Shown here piece by piece: positions 1 to 5,904 of a stretch of DNA of 6,206 bases. The translations under genes were made by a program, and so were the position numbers. The notes under the pieces were generated by a model. That model saw only the letters and a list, made by a program, of their open reading frames with translations. It did not search any database and was not told where the DNA came from. The stretch spans positions 1-6,206 of the forward strand of contig DOFS01000252.1 in assembly GCA_003523945.1 (NCBI GenBank), written 5' to 3'. Within the stretch, counting starts at the first letter, position 1. Every line of letters starts with the position of its first letter. This stretch comes from Nitrospiraceae bacterium (GTDB taxonomy: Bacteria > Nitrospirota > Nitrospiria > Nitrospirales > UBA8639).

Positions 1-827
1 CGGGTTGTGGAAAAACCACGGTTGGCCGGTCTATTCTCAGGTTGATGGAACCGACGGCGGGAACGGTAACCTTCGAGGGAAAAGATGTGTTGGCGCTCTC
101 TTCGAAGGAGTTACGGCAGACACGTCGCCGGATGCAAATCATTTTTCAGGACCCGTATAGTTCACTCAATCCCCGCATGACCATCGGGGCCATTGTGGCG
201 GAGCCGCTCAAGATTCATGAGATTGCCAAAGGCCAGGAACTGCAGGATCAAGTGAATCAGTTGTTTGTTCGTGTGGGTTTGCGGCCGGAGCATCAATCCC
301 GGTATCCGCATGAATTCTCAGGCGGCCAACGCCAGCGTGTGGGCATTGCGCGTGCCCTTGCGCTCAATCCAAAGTTCATCGTCTGTGATGAAGCCGTGTC
401 GGCACTGGATGTCTCCATTCAAGCGCAAATCCTGAATCTACTTCGTGACCTCCAGCAGGAATTCCATCTCTCCTATTTGTTTATCACGCATGATCTCAAT
501 GTGGTGCAATACCTTGCCGACCGGATCGCGGTCATGTATGTGGGCAAGTTTGCGGAAGTCGCGCCTGCTGAGGATCTCTTTGCGACCCCCAAGCATCCCT
601 ACACGCAGGCATTGCTCTCTGCCAATCCAGTTCCCGATCCAACAGCACCACCCAAGCGCATCATCCTTCCCGGCGATGTTCCCTCGCCGTTAAATCCTCC
701 AGCCGGATGCCGGTTTCATCCCCGTTGCCCAGAAGTCATGGATGTCTGCAAAACAGTAGAACCAACGTTGACTCAAATCGGTCCTCCAGAAAAAGGCCAC
801 CAGGTCTGGTGCCATCTGTATCCTTAA
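1..827 (+). CDS. Oligopeptide/dipeptide ABC transporter ATP-binding protein (OppF/DppF family), 3' part
   Basis: This is the nucleotide-binding subunit of a peptide (or nickel/peptide-like) importer. It hydrolyses ATP on the cytoplasmic face to drive uptake through two membrane permeases. The reading frame is open from the left edge (first full codon at 3) and begins inside the Walker A loop, GCGKTT, so the true start lies upstream; the TTG at 42 is internal. In order I see the Q-loop [10 protein letters not shown] (Gln codon at 147), the ABC signature FSGGQRQR (from 315), Walker B IVCDE with the catalytic Glu at 390, the D-loop SALD, and the switch His in FITHD (489). The C-terminal oligopeptide-transporter extension follows: KHPYTQALL, then a Cys-containing GCRFHPRCP motif with further Cys residues, typical of OppD/OppF/DppF. 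Next to the Q-loop, SSLNPRMT resembles OppF/DppF more than OppD. The permease genes and partner ATPase would be upstream. The substrate cannot be told from this subunit. Confidence 0.95.
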   Translation, partial: GCGKTTVGRSILRLMEPTAGTVTFEGKDVLALSSKELRQTRRRMQIIFQDPYSSLNPRMTIGAIVAEPLKIHEIAKGQELQDQVNQLFVRVGLRPEHQSRYPHEFSGGQRQRVGIARALALNPKFIVCDEAVSALDVSIQAQILNLLRDLQQEFHLSYLFITHDLNVVQYLADRIAVMYVGKFAEVAPAEDLFATPKHPYTQALLSANPVPDPTAPPKRIILPGDVPSPLNPPAGCRFHPRCPEVMDVCKTVEPTLTQIGPPEKGHQVWCHLYP

Positions 828-843
828 TCAAGCTCGGACACAA

Positions 844-872
844 GCGTTGCCTGTCTAACAAGCACGCGTTTT
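844..872 (+). terminator. Possible intrinsic terminator after the ABC ATPase gene
   Basis: GCGTTGC (844-850) can pair with GCACGC (862-867), leaving one T bulged, around an 11-base loop. A GTTTT run (868-872) follows, then an AT-rich tract. It lies 17 bases after the stop codon, where a terminator would be expected. The stem is short and the T-run interrupted, so the call is tentative. Confidence 0.35.
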
Positions 873-942
873 GTAAAAATTTAATTTGTCTGTTCAGGTC
901 TCGAACGAACTGGTAATGAACCTGTTCGGCATTACTCACCGG

Positions 943-990
943 GTCATCCTGAAACCACGGCGAAGGATCTGTGCCCAGGTGCAGAGCCAG
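943..990 (+). repeat. Dispersed REP-like repeat, left copy
   Basis: The segment starts GTCATCCTGA and contains GAAGGATCTGTGC and CAGGTG before ending AGCCAG. It matches the reverse complement of 2364-2412 at about 41 of 49 aligned positions (seven mismatches and one single-base gap, counted by eye). ATCCT and AGGAT within the unit can pair as a short hairpin. From memory, GTCATCCTGAG...AAGGATCT is a recurrent intergenic repeat in many bacterial genomes, so this is most likely a member of such a family. Its conserved GTCATCCTGA end points away from the orphan gene. Confidence 0.75.
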
Positions 991-1018
991 GGCCAAGCGT
1001 GGGCTCACATCTTTTTTT
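984..1018 (+). terminator. Weak hairpin followed by seven T residues
   Basis: GAGCC (984-988) is complementary to GGCTC (1002-1006), with a 13-base loop, and a run of seven T (1012-1018) begins five bases later. It overlaps the end of the left repeat copy. It could end rightward transcription before the orphan gene, but a 5-bp stem with that spacing to the T-run is marginal. Confidence 0.25.
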
Positions 1019-1143
1019 CTGAATCGTGGAGGGAAAGGTGTGCGACGTTCAGCCTATTCGCTGACCTAGTGATTCACCCCTTCGCAGTTATGATGGAACT
1101 ATGCCATTCCGTATCTCAAGCCGTCGCTATGCGCTGGATAGCG

Positions 1144-1172
1144 TTGACTATTTTGTGAACCAAGAAGACAAT
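1144..1172 (+). promoter_or_regulatory. Candidate sigma70-type promoter for the orphan gene
   Basis: TTGACT (1144-1149) is a five-of-six match to the -35 consensus. With a 17-base spacer it is followed by GACAAT (1167-1172), a four-of-six match to TATAAT. The spacing is ideal and it lies about 75 bases before the ATG at 1248, giving a leader of roughly 70 bases. This is a sequence match only. Confidence 0.35.
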
Positions 1173-1247
1173 CAAACAGAAAATTCCAGGACGCTTTTCA
1201 TGTTATTCCTATCTGTGTAATCAAAATTTGGCCGACCCATCTAAGAA

Positions 1248-2306
1248 ATGACAGACTCACCAATTTCAGAATCAAATTCATTGATCGTCTCTCGGAAAAT
1301 ATTCGAAGGAACACGATATGAAGCCACTGATGAAGACATAAGAGATTTATCAAGAAACATAATTCTGTTGGAACAGCGAGGGCTCACCGAATTGAATCGA
1401 AGACTTATTGAGTGTCGCACAAGCGTTTGGGACACACTTGTTGAGCACAATTTTGCCGTTTCAATGGTTTCGGTGTTCGATCCCAGCGTATCTATCTCCT
1501 ATGAACCAACAGAGGGGTTGCAACGACCACCAGATTTTAAAATAACTAAAAATGCCATTACATATTGGATTCAAATAAAAAATTTATCGAGATTAGAAAG
1601 AGAGAACAGACAGGCAAAAATTATTGAAGAAATTGAGAGGCAGATATCGGCAATCAAAGTTAGTAAATTACTTGGCTGCAACCTTGCAGAAGATTTTTCC
1701 CGAAACGACATTCCAGCTCTTATTGCTTATATTTCGAATGTAGCGAATACGGCTCCTGAAGGCGAAGAGTTTATCTTCGGAAATGAAACATCGCCAAAAG
1801 CAAAATTGGAATTTTGGCTTCCCAACAGAAAATCTTTATCTCATTTGTCTTTGGGTGTTTCCGGTGACATTGATATGGTTGACCAAACTGGGCTTGCCAA
1901 AGAACAAATCAAGCAAAGCGTTCGGAATGCAACTGGAGCGTTTGATTGGTGTGCCAATGAAAAAACCATCAATCTCGTTGCAATGGACTCTGAATCTCAA
2001 AAAGATATTGACATTTGCGAAGCCTTATTCGGTACAGAATTTGAGAGGCTTCGGGCAGGCCATCATAGTTGGAAGAGAAAGCCGGATGGCCTGTTTGAAG
2101 AGCACCCATTCAATGAAAGACTCGTTGGTTTAATCGCATTAAGGAGGAAAAATAAAGGGGTGCCTATAAGTAAATATAGGATGTTGTTTTTCCTCAATGA
2201 ATCATTTTTGAATTGCAAGGAAAATATAACGAGCCTTTTCTCATTTGACCAAATTATCAGAAAATACATGCGCCCTCCTATGGGATCCGCAAACTTTGGT
2301 AATTAG
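1248..2306 (+). CDS. Orphan protein of 352 aa with a possible PD-(D/E)XK-type nuclease core
   Basis: I do not recognise a named family. An in-frame TAA at 1242-1244 blocks any earlier start, so ATG 1248 is the first possible one; no clear ribosome-binding site precedes it (only AAGAA). The N-terminal 110 residues suggest a restriction-endonuclease-like core: a helix-rich stretch containing Glu66 (TLVEHNFAVSMVS), then Pro95-Asp96-Phe97, a strand, and Gln109-Ile110-Lys111 (YWIQIKNLS). This order (Glu, PD, Q-x-K) fits the variant PD-(D/E)XK site known in Mrr-like enzymes. A charged helical segment with coiled-coil character follows (about 115-140). The C-terminal half (about 155-345) has mixed hydrophobic strands and helices with no motif I know. 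There is no signal peptide or membrane segment, so the protein should be cytoplasmic. The gene is visibly richer in A+T than both neighbours and lies between inverted repeat copies, suggesting horizontal acquisition. No methyltransferase or other partner is in view. The gene is probably real; the nuclease assignment is inference. Confidence 0.8.
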   Translation: MTDSPISESNSLIVSRKIFEGTRYEATDEDIRDLSRNIILLEQRGLTELNRRLIECRTSVWDTLVEHNFAVSMVSVFDPSVSISYEPTEGLQRPPDFKITKNAITYWIQIKNLSRLERENRQAKIIEEIERQISAIKVSKLLGCNLAEDFSRNDIPALIAYISNVANTAPEGEEFIFGNETSPKAKLEFWLPNRKSLSHLSLGVSGDIDMVDQTGLAKEQIKQSVRNATGAFDWCANEKTINLVAMDSESQKDIDICEALFGTEFERLRAGHHSWKRKPDGLFEEHPFNERLVGLIALRRKNKGVPISKYRMLFFLNESFLNCKENITSLFSFDQIIRKYMRPPMGSANFGN

Positions 2307-2363
2307 GCCAACAAGAGAAATGCGGAAGAAGCATGATCGGCTGAATAGACTACCTGTCGAGCA

Positions 2364-2412
2364 CTGGCTTCTACACCTGAGCACAGATCCTTCCCCGCCG
2401 GCTCAGGATGAC
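2364..2412 (-). repeat. Dispersed REP-like repeat, right copy (inverted relative to 943-990)
   Basis: Read on the - strand from 2412, this begins GTCATCCTGAG, continues through GAAGGATCTGTGC and CAGGTG, and ends AAGCCAG, matching the left copy. It starts 58 bases after the stop of the orphan gene. With the left copy it forms outward-facing ends, GTCATCCTGA ... TCAGGATGAC, enclosing 1470 bases. I see no matching direct repeat immediately outside the two copies. Confidence 0.75.
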
Positions 2413-2441
2413 AATCTGGGTAGGGCCTCATCGAGTCATCC
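2406..2441. repeat. Seven-base inverted repeat GGATGAC / GTCATCC
   Basis: The outer end of the right repeat copy, GGATGAC (2406-2412), is mirrored by GTCATCC (2435-2441) after 22 bases. The second arm has the same start sequence as the repeat family, so it may be a truncated or diverged unit facing the other way, giving the head-to-head pairing known for REP clusters. Beyond those seven bases the similarity fades. Confidence 0.4.
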
Positions 2442-2566
2442 CCTATTCGTCCAGTCTCTGAATGGTGAAATCTCAGTTTTCACAAAATATTCTTAGAGTT
2501 TCATTTTTGTTTGGGTCTGAACAAGTACGTATTGTCCGCGCCTCTTTTTGTTAGGGCACATTCCGA

Positions 2567-2582
2567 TATAATGACTATGAGG
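2567..2582 (+). promoter_or_regulatory. -10 box and ribosome-binding site before the decarboxylase
   Basis: A perfect TATAAT (2567-2572) lies 21 bases before the ATG at 2594. No good -35 hexamer sits at 16-18 bases; TTGTTA (2548-2553) is only 13 bases away. GAGG (2579-2582), 11 bases before the ATG, is the likely Shine-Dalgarno. If this -10 is used, transcription would start almost on the GAGG, leaving a very short leader. The 9-mer ATATAATGA occurs here (2566-2574) and again over the start codon (2589-2597). Confidence 0.4.
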
Positions 2583-2593
2583 TTGAATATATA

Positions 2594-4252
2594 ATGAGTG
2601 ATTCCTACACCATTGGCACACTTCTCCTGAACCGTCTGTACAAGCTGGGACTGCATCATATTTTTGGCATTCCCGGCGATTATGTGCTGACCCTCTTTAA
2701 GCTCATTGAAGAATCGCCTATCCGCCACATTGGAACAACCCGGGAAGATTGCGCTGGCTTTGCGGCGGATGCCTATGCGCGGATACATGGCATTGGCGGC
2801 GCATGTGTGACCTATTGCGTTGGTGGTCTGAATATGGTCAATGCCATTGCCTGTGCCTATGCCGAGCGGTCGCCGGTGGTGTTGATCTCCGGCTCACCAG
2901 GCTTGAATGAACGAGTCAATAATCCCTTCCTTCACCACATGGTTCGTGATTTTTCGACCCAACGCGATGTCTTTGAAAAGGTTACGGTGGCCTCCGTCGT
3001 TTTGGATGACCCTCATACGGCTGAACGGGAAATTGACCGGGCCTTAAAGGCGTTAATGCAATTCAAGCGGCCGATCTATTTGGAGATTCCACGAGACCTC
3101 GTGATGACTTCCGTGCAGGTGGCTTCAACAAGTCCCCCGAAAGTCACGGCCTGTCAAAGTGACCCGGCGGCCCTCAAAGAAGCCGTCGCAGAAGTTCGCG
3201 GCATTCTGTCAGGTTCCGAGCGTCCGATTATTCTGGCCGGCGCCGAAATTCATCGGTTTGGTCTTCAGGACCAATTGACCGAACTGGTTGAGCATATGAA
3301 TGTGCCTATCGCCACGACCCTGCTGGGGAAGTCGGTTATTCGCGAAGACCATCCATTGAATATCGGTGTGTATGGCGGACTGGTGGGACGGGATGAAATT
3401 CTGGAGTTTGTGGAAAACGCCGACTGTCTGTTGACCCTAGGAACATTGCTCACTGATGTTGAAGACGCCAAAGCGCATGCCACGCTCCTGGCGACAGGCC
3501 GGACCGTTCATGCGACGGCGGACTCCATTGCCATTAAGCATCATAAATATGAAGACGTCCGTTTTGAAGATTTTATTCGAGCCCTGGTTGTGTCCCCCTT
3601 GCCGGCCTTTCCTGCACGAGCGCTCCCGCCACGCGATAGCGTCCGGTTTGACCCACCTGGTCCGGAAGCGGCCGTGACCCTTCGCAATGTCTTCGGATAT
3701 CTGGATGGGCTGCTGAATGACAAAACGGTGGTGATTGCCGATGTGGGGGAGTCGCTGTTTGCTGCGGCCGATCTACGTGTTCGAAAGAGTGCAGAGTTCC
3801 TGTCTCCGGCCTATTACACCTCCATGGGATTTAGTGTCCCTGCCGCTCTCGGTGCGGGGTTTGCTGATCCCGGCCTGAGGCAACTTGTCTTAGTTGGTGA
3901 CGGGGCATTCCAGATGACCGGCACTGAATTGTCCACCTGTATTCGCTATGGGCAGGCTCCTATCGTGGTGGTCCTGAATAATCACGGCTATGGGACGGAA
4001 CGGGAAATTCTTGAAGGTCCGTTCAATGACCTATATGAATGGCAGTACGAGAAAATCTGTGATTTGTTGGGTGGAGGTGTTGGTCATCGGGTGGGCACGT
4101 TTGGTGAACTGGTCCAAGCTTTGACTAATGCCGTTGATGATCACAAGCAGGTCCATGTCCTGAATGTGCTACTTGATCCTCGTGACCGATCCACCGCCAT
4201 GAAACGTGTCGCCCAACGATTGGCCAAACGAATGGCCGGACACCAGTCTTAA
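2594..4252 (+). CDS. Thiamine-diphosphate-dependent 2-oxo acid decarboxylase (pyruvate/indolepyruvate decarboxylase family)
   Basis: The protein should non-oxidatively decarboxylate a 2-oxo acid such as pyruvate, indolepyruvate or a branched-chain keto acid to an aldehyde, using thiamine diphosphate and Mg2+ in the cytoplasm. Its 552 residues match the usual family length. The N-terminal pyrimidine-binding domain (about 1-170) has PGDY with Asp29, the cofactor-activating Glu51 in TREDCAGFAADAYAR, and the paired active-site His114-His115 typical of decarboxylases. The central domain is about 190-330. The C-terminal diphosphate-binding domain (about 360-545) has the GDG...NN motif, Gly435-Asp436-Gly437 to Asn462-Asn463, and the following Glu469 in NNHGYGTE that matches the catalytic Glu of pyruvate decarboxylases. 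All key residues are present, and the HH pair argues against acetolactate synthase or benzaldehyde lyase. The start is ATG 2594 with GAGG 11 bases upstream. It stands alone: 287 bases from the orphan gene and 181 from the next gene, which has its own promoter. The substrate is not decidable from sequence alone. Confidence 0.92.
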   Translation: MSDSYTIGTLLLNRLYKLGLHHIFGIPGDYVLTLFKLIEESPIRHIGTTREDCAGFAADAYARIHGIGGACVTYCVGGLNMVNAIACAYAERSPVVLISGSPGLNERVNNPFLHHMVRDFSTQRDVFEKVTVASVVLDDPHTAEREIDRALKALMQFKRPIYLEIPRDLVMTSVQVASTSPPKVTACQSDPAALKEAVAEVRGILSGSERPIILAGAEIHRFGLQDQLTELVEHMNVPIATTLLGKSVIREDHPLNIGVYGGLVGRDEILEFVENADCLLTLGTLLTDVEDAKAHATLLATGRTVHATADSIAIKHHKYEDVRFEDFIRALVVSPLPAFPARALPPRDSVRFDPPGPEAAVTLRNVFGYLDGLLNDKTVVIADVGESLFAAADLRVRKSAEFLSPAYYTSMGFSVPAALGAGFADPGLRQLVLVGDGAFQMTGTELSTCIRYGQAPIVVVLNNHGYGTEREILEGPFNDLYEWQYEKICDLLGGGVGHRVGTFGELVQALTNAVDDHKQVHVLNVLLDPRDRSTAMKRVAQRLAKRMAGHQS

Positions 4253-4353
4253 TCTTTCCTGGGCTCTGTGCCCTGATTCATCATCCCGGCCTGGTTGAAC
4301 CCCTACCATTTTTCCCTTTCACCATATTCATCAAAACCCCTTGTCCTGATTGG

Positions 4354-4383
4354 TTGCGGGCCTGATCTAGGCACCCGTATAAT
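4354..4383 (+). promoter_or_regulatory. Strong sigma70-type promoter for the Memo-family gene
   Basis: TTGCGG (4354-4359) and a perfect TATAAT (4378-4383) are separated by 18 bases. Transcription would start near 4390, leaving a leader of about 44 bases that ends in a purine-rich AGGATAGGA (4417-4425), eight bases before the ATG at 4434. This indicates the Memo gene is transcribed separately from the decarboxylase. Confidence 0.6.
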
Positions 4384-4433
4384 GGACCGGTTTAGGACTA
4401 ATTTTTCCTTTCAGCCAGGATAGGACCTTTTAT

Positions 4434-5702
4434 ATGAGTACCGAGACTGTCGAAAAAGATTCCAAAAACTACCCGATTCTCCGGAATTTGCAATATTCCC
4501 CGCTCAAGCAGGGGGAGGAGCAATATATTGTGCTGTGGGACCCTTCCGGCCTGTCTTCTGAAAAGCTGGTGTTACCGCTGAATTTTTTCTATCTGTTTCA
4601 GTTTTTTGACGGGGACCATTCTCTGGAACAGGTTGGCGCTGAATATCTCAAAAAGTATGGCGAATTTATGATGCCGGATCGCCTCACAAAATTGGTGAGC
4701 GACTTGGACGAGAAATTATTTTTGGAAGGTGATCGACTAAAACAGGTTCAGGCGCAAGCCTTTGAGGCCTATCGAAAACTTGATGCGAGGCCAATGGGGT
4801 TTGCCGGGAAACAATATGAGGCCGATCCGGCAAAACTGAGGGCGGAGATCGACGGGTTTTATGCTTCAAAGGAAGGACCGGAAAAAGGAAAAGCGGAATG
4901 TGCCGGTCAGATGATTAAAGGTCTTGTCGCCCCGAATTTTGAATTGAAAGATGCCGGGCCCATCTACGCGTGGGGCTATCAGGAATTACGGGAAGGCCAG
5001 GTCCCCGATGTGTTGGTGTTGATCGGCACCTGCCATGCGGGTCTCGAAGGGGGAGTGGCCTTTACAGATAAAGATTTTGAAACACCGTTTGGGACCGTGC
5101 CGGTTAATCGAACGATTATCGACTTGATCCGCAAAGAAACCGGTGAGACATTTTTTTTGGAAGATATTGCCCATCTCCGTGAACATAGTCTGGAGTTGCA
5201 ATTGCCGTTTATCAAACATGCGCTTGGTGAAGAGCGGGAAATTTCCATTGTGCCTATTCTTGTGGACTTTCCTGCGGATACACTTACGGGCGGGGAGTAT
5301 CAACAGCTCTTTCACCGCATTGATCAATTTCTCACGATTACCAAACGCGCGATTCAGTCCAGCGGGCAACAGGTGTGTGTCATTGGTAGCGCCAATTTAG
5401 CGCATATCGGAATTCGCTATGGAGACAAAACGCCCCCCACCGATTTTTCATTTCACCGATGCATGCAGATTGATCTTGAAATGTTGAAGAAGGTGGAAGA
5501 AGCTGATCCCGAAGGGTTTGCAGAATTTATCTTGAAAGAGGGGAATCAGCGGCGCATTCTAGGGTTTTCCGTCATCTTTTCCCTGATGAAACTGCTCAAG
5601 CGTGATGGGGAAGATTTTAAAGGGCAGGTGTTACGCTATGATCGGGGGATTACCGATCAGTTTAATTCCACGGTGACATACGCCAGTATCGCGTTTGTCT
5701 AA
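4434..5702 (+). CDS. Memo-family protein (AmmeMemoRadiSam system protein B-like) with N-terminal winged-helix-like domain
   Basis: The 422-residue protein has two parts. Residues about 14-105 look like a PqqD-type winged-helix module: LVLPLNFFYLFQFFDGDHSL, then a helix with EYLKKYG and a final LDEKLFLEGDRL. Residues about 130-422 form the Memo domain, related to human MEMO1 and the dioxygenase LigB fold. Family landmarks are GLVAPNF (165-169 region), GTCHAGLEGG with His201 (equivalent to MEMO1 His81), FETPFG, EHSLELQLPF with His251, and SANLAHIGIRYGD with His324 (His192). Two expected ligands differ: the APH histidine (His49) is Asn168 and the ICG cysteine (Cys244) is Leu376. By alignment with MEMO1, Asp189 is also replaced, by Asn321. 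The biochemical role of bacterial Memo proteins is unknown, and the family name comes from co-occurrence with AMMECR1 and radical SAM proteins, neither seen here. The start ATG 4434 has AGGATAGGA eight bases upstream. No signal peptide is seen, so it is likely cytoplasmic. Confidence 0.88.
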   Translation: MSTETVEKDSKNYPILRNLQYSPLKQGEEQYIVLWDPSGLSSEKLVLPLNFFYLFQFFDGDHSLEQVGAEYLKKYGEFMMPDRLTKLVSDLDEKLFLEGDRLKQVQAQAFEAYRKLDARPMGFAGKQYEADPAKLRAEIDGFYASKEGPEKGKAECAGQMIKGLVAPNFELKDAGPIYAWGYQELREGQVPDVLVLIGTCHAGLEGGVAFTDKDFETPFGTVPVNRTIIDLIRKETGETFFLEDIAHLREHSLELQLPFIKHALGEEREISIVPILVDFPADTLTGGEYQQLFHRIDQFLTITKRAIQSSGQQVCVIGSANLAHIGIRYGDKTPPTDFSFHRCMQIDLEMLKKVEEADPEGFAEFILKEGNQRRILGFSVIFSLMKLLKRDGEDFKGQVLRYDRGITDQFNSTVTYASIAFV

Positions 5703-5827
5703 CGGGTCGGTTGAAAAAAAGCCGCCAGCGGCGTTCTCCCCATTTTTCTGTGCTCACGTATTACATGTACGCTCCGCGCGAAAAAATGGCTGTGGCCTTG
5801 CTGGACGGACTTTTTTGAACCGACCCG
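5703..5827. terminator. Long imperfect palindrome, probable bidirectional terminator
   Basis: CGGGTCGGTT (5703-5712) is the exact reverse complement of AACCGACCCG (5818-5827). Inside, six A (5714-5719) face six T (5811-5816), CCAGC (5725-5729) faces GCTGG (5800-5804), CCATTTTT-C (5740-5748) faces G-AAAAAATGG (5780-5789), and CGTA (5757-5760) faces TACG (5768-5771) around a seven-base tip. The whole is symmetric about 5765. Rightward transcripts meet the inner GC stem and then TTTTTT; leftward transcripts meet the same stem and then seven T (complement of 5714-5720). It begins directly after the Memo stop codon and lies 77 bases past the cyclophilin stop, so it suits both convergent genes. Its length exceeds a normal terminator and suggests a repeated genomic element. 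Confidence 0.75.
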
Positions 5828-5904
5828 AAATCTTCCAGGGGGCCATATGACGATGCGACGTTTTGCCCTCGGAGATCAGTATTCTTCAACACTCCGCTTA
5901 AGGG

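Larger units (their letters stand above)
828..1247. other. 420-base intergenic gap without a convincing gene
   Basis: Between the transporter ATPase stop and the orphan gene I find no reading frame that looks like a real protein on either strand. The gap holds a weak hairpin with T-run just after the stop (844-872), one copy of a dispersed repeat (943-990), a second hairpin with a seven-T run (984-1018) and a possible promoter (1144-1172). A 39-codon open frame from the ATG at 1101 to the TAA at 1218-1220 has only a poorly placed GGA ahead of it, and I do not call it a gene. The stretch could include decayed coding sequence, but I cannot identify a parent. Confidence 0.6.

Noticed and set aside
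42..44. TTG as the start of the ABC ATPase
   Set aside because: The frame continues upstream into GCGKTT of the Walker A motif, so the TTG is an internal Leu codon.
736..1008. 90-codon minus-strand frame crossing the end of the ABC ATPase gene and the gap
   Set aside because: It overlaps clear ATPase coding sequence, has no recognisable motif, and passes through the dispersed repeat.
1101..1220. 39-codon open frame starting MPFRISSRRYALDSV
   Set aside because: It has only a GGA three bases before the ATG and no recognisable motif. I considered a remnant of a transporter N-terminus but cannot support it without a database comparison.
943..2412. A classical insertion sequence
   Set aside because: The enclosed protein shows no DDE, HUH or serine/tyrosine recombinase motif, and no direct target duplication is seen outside the repeats.
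4261..4273. GGGC-TCTGT-GCCC hairpin after the decarboxylase as a terminator
   Set aside because: The stem is only four base pairs and no T-run follows.
4986..5369. 127-codon minus-strand frame inside the Memo gene
   Set aside because: It lies wholly opposite well-conserved Memo motifs and has no features of its own; it is an antisense shadow.
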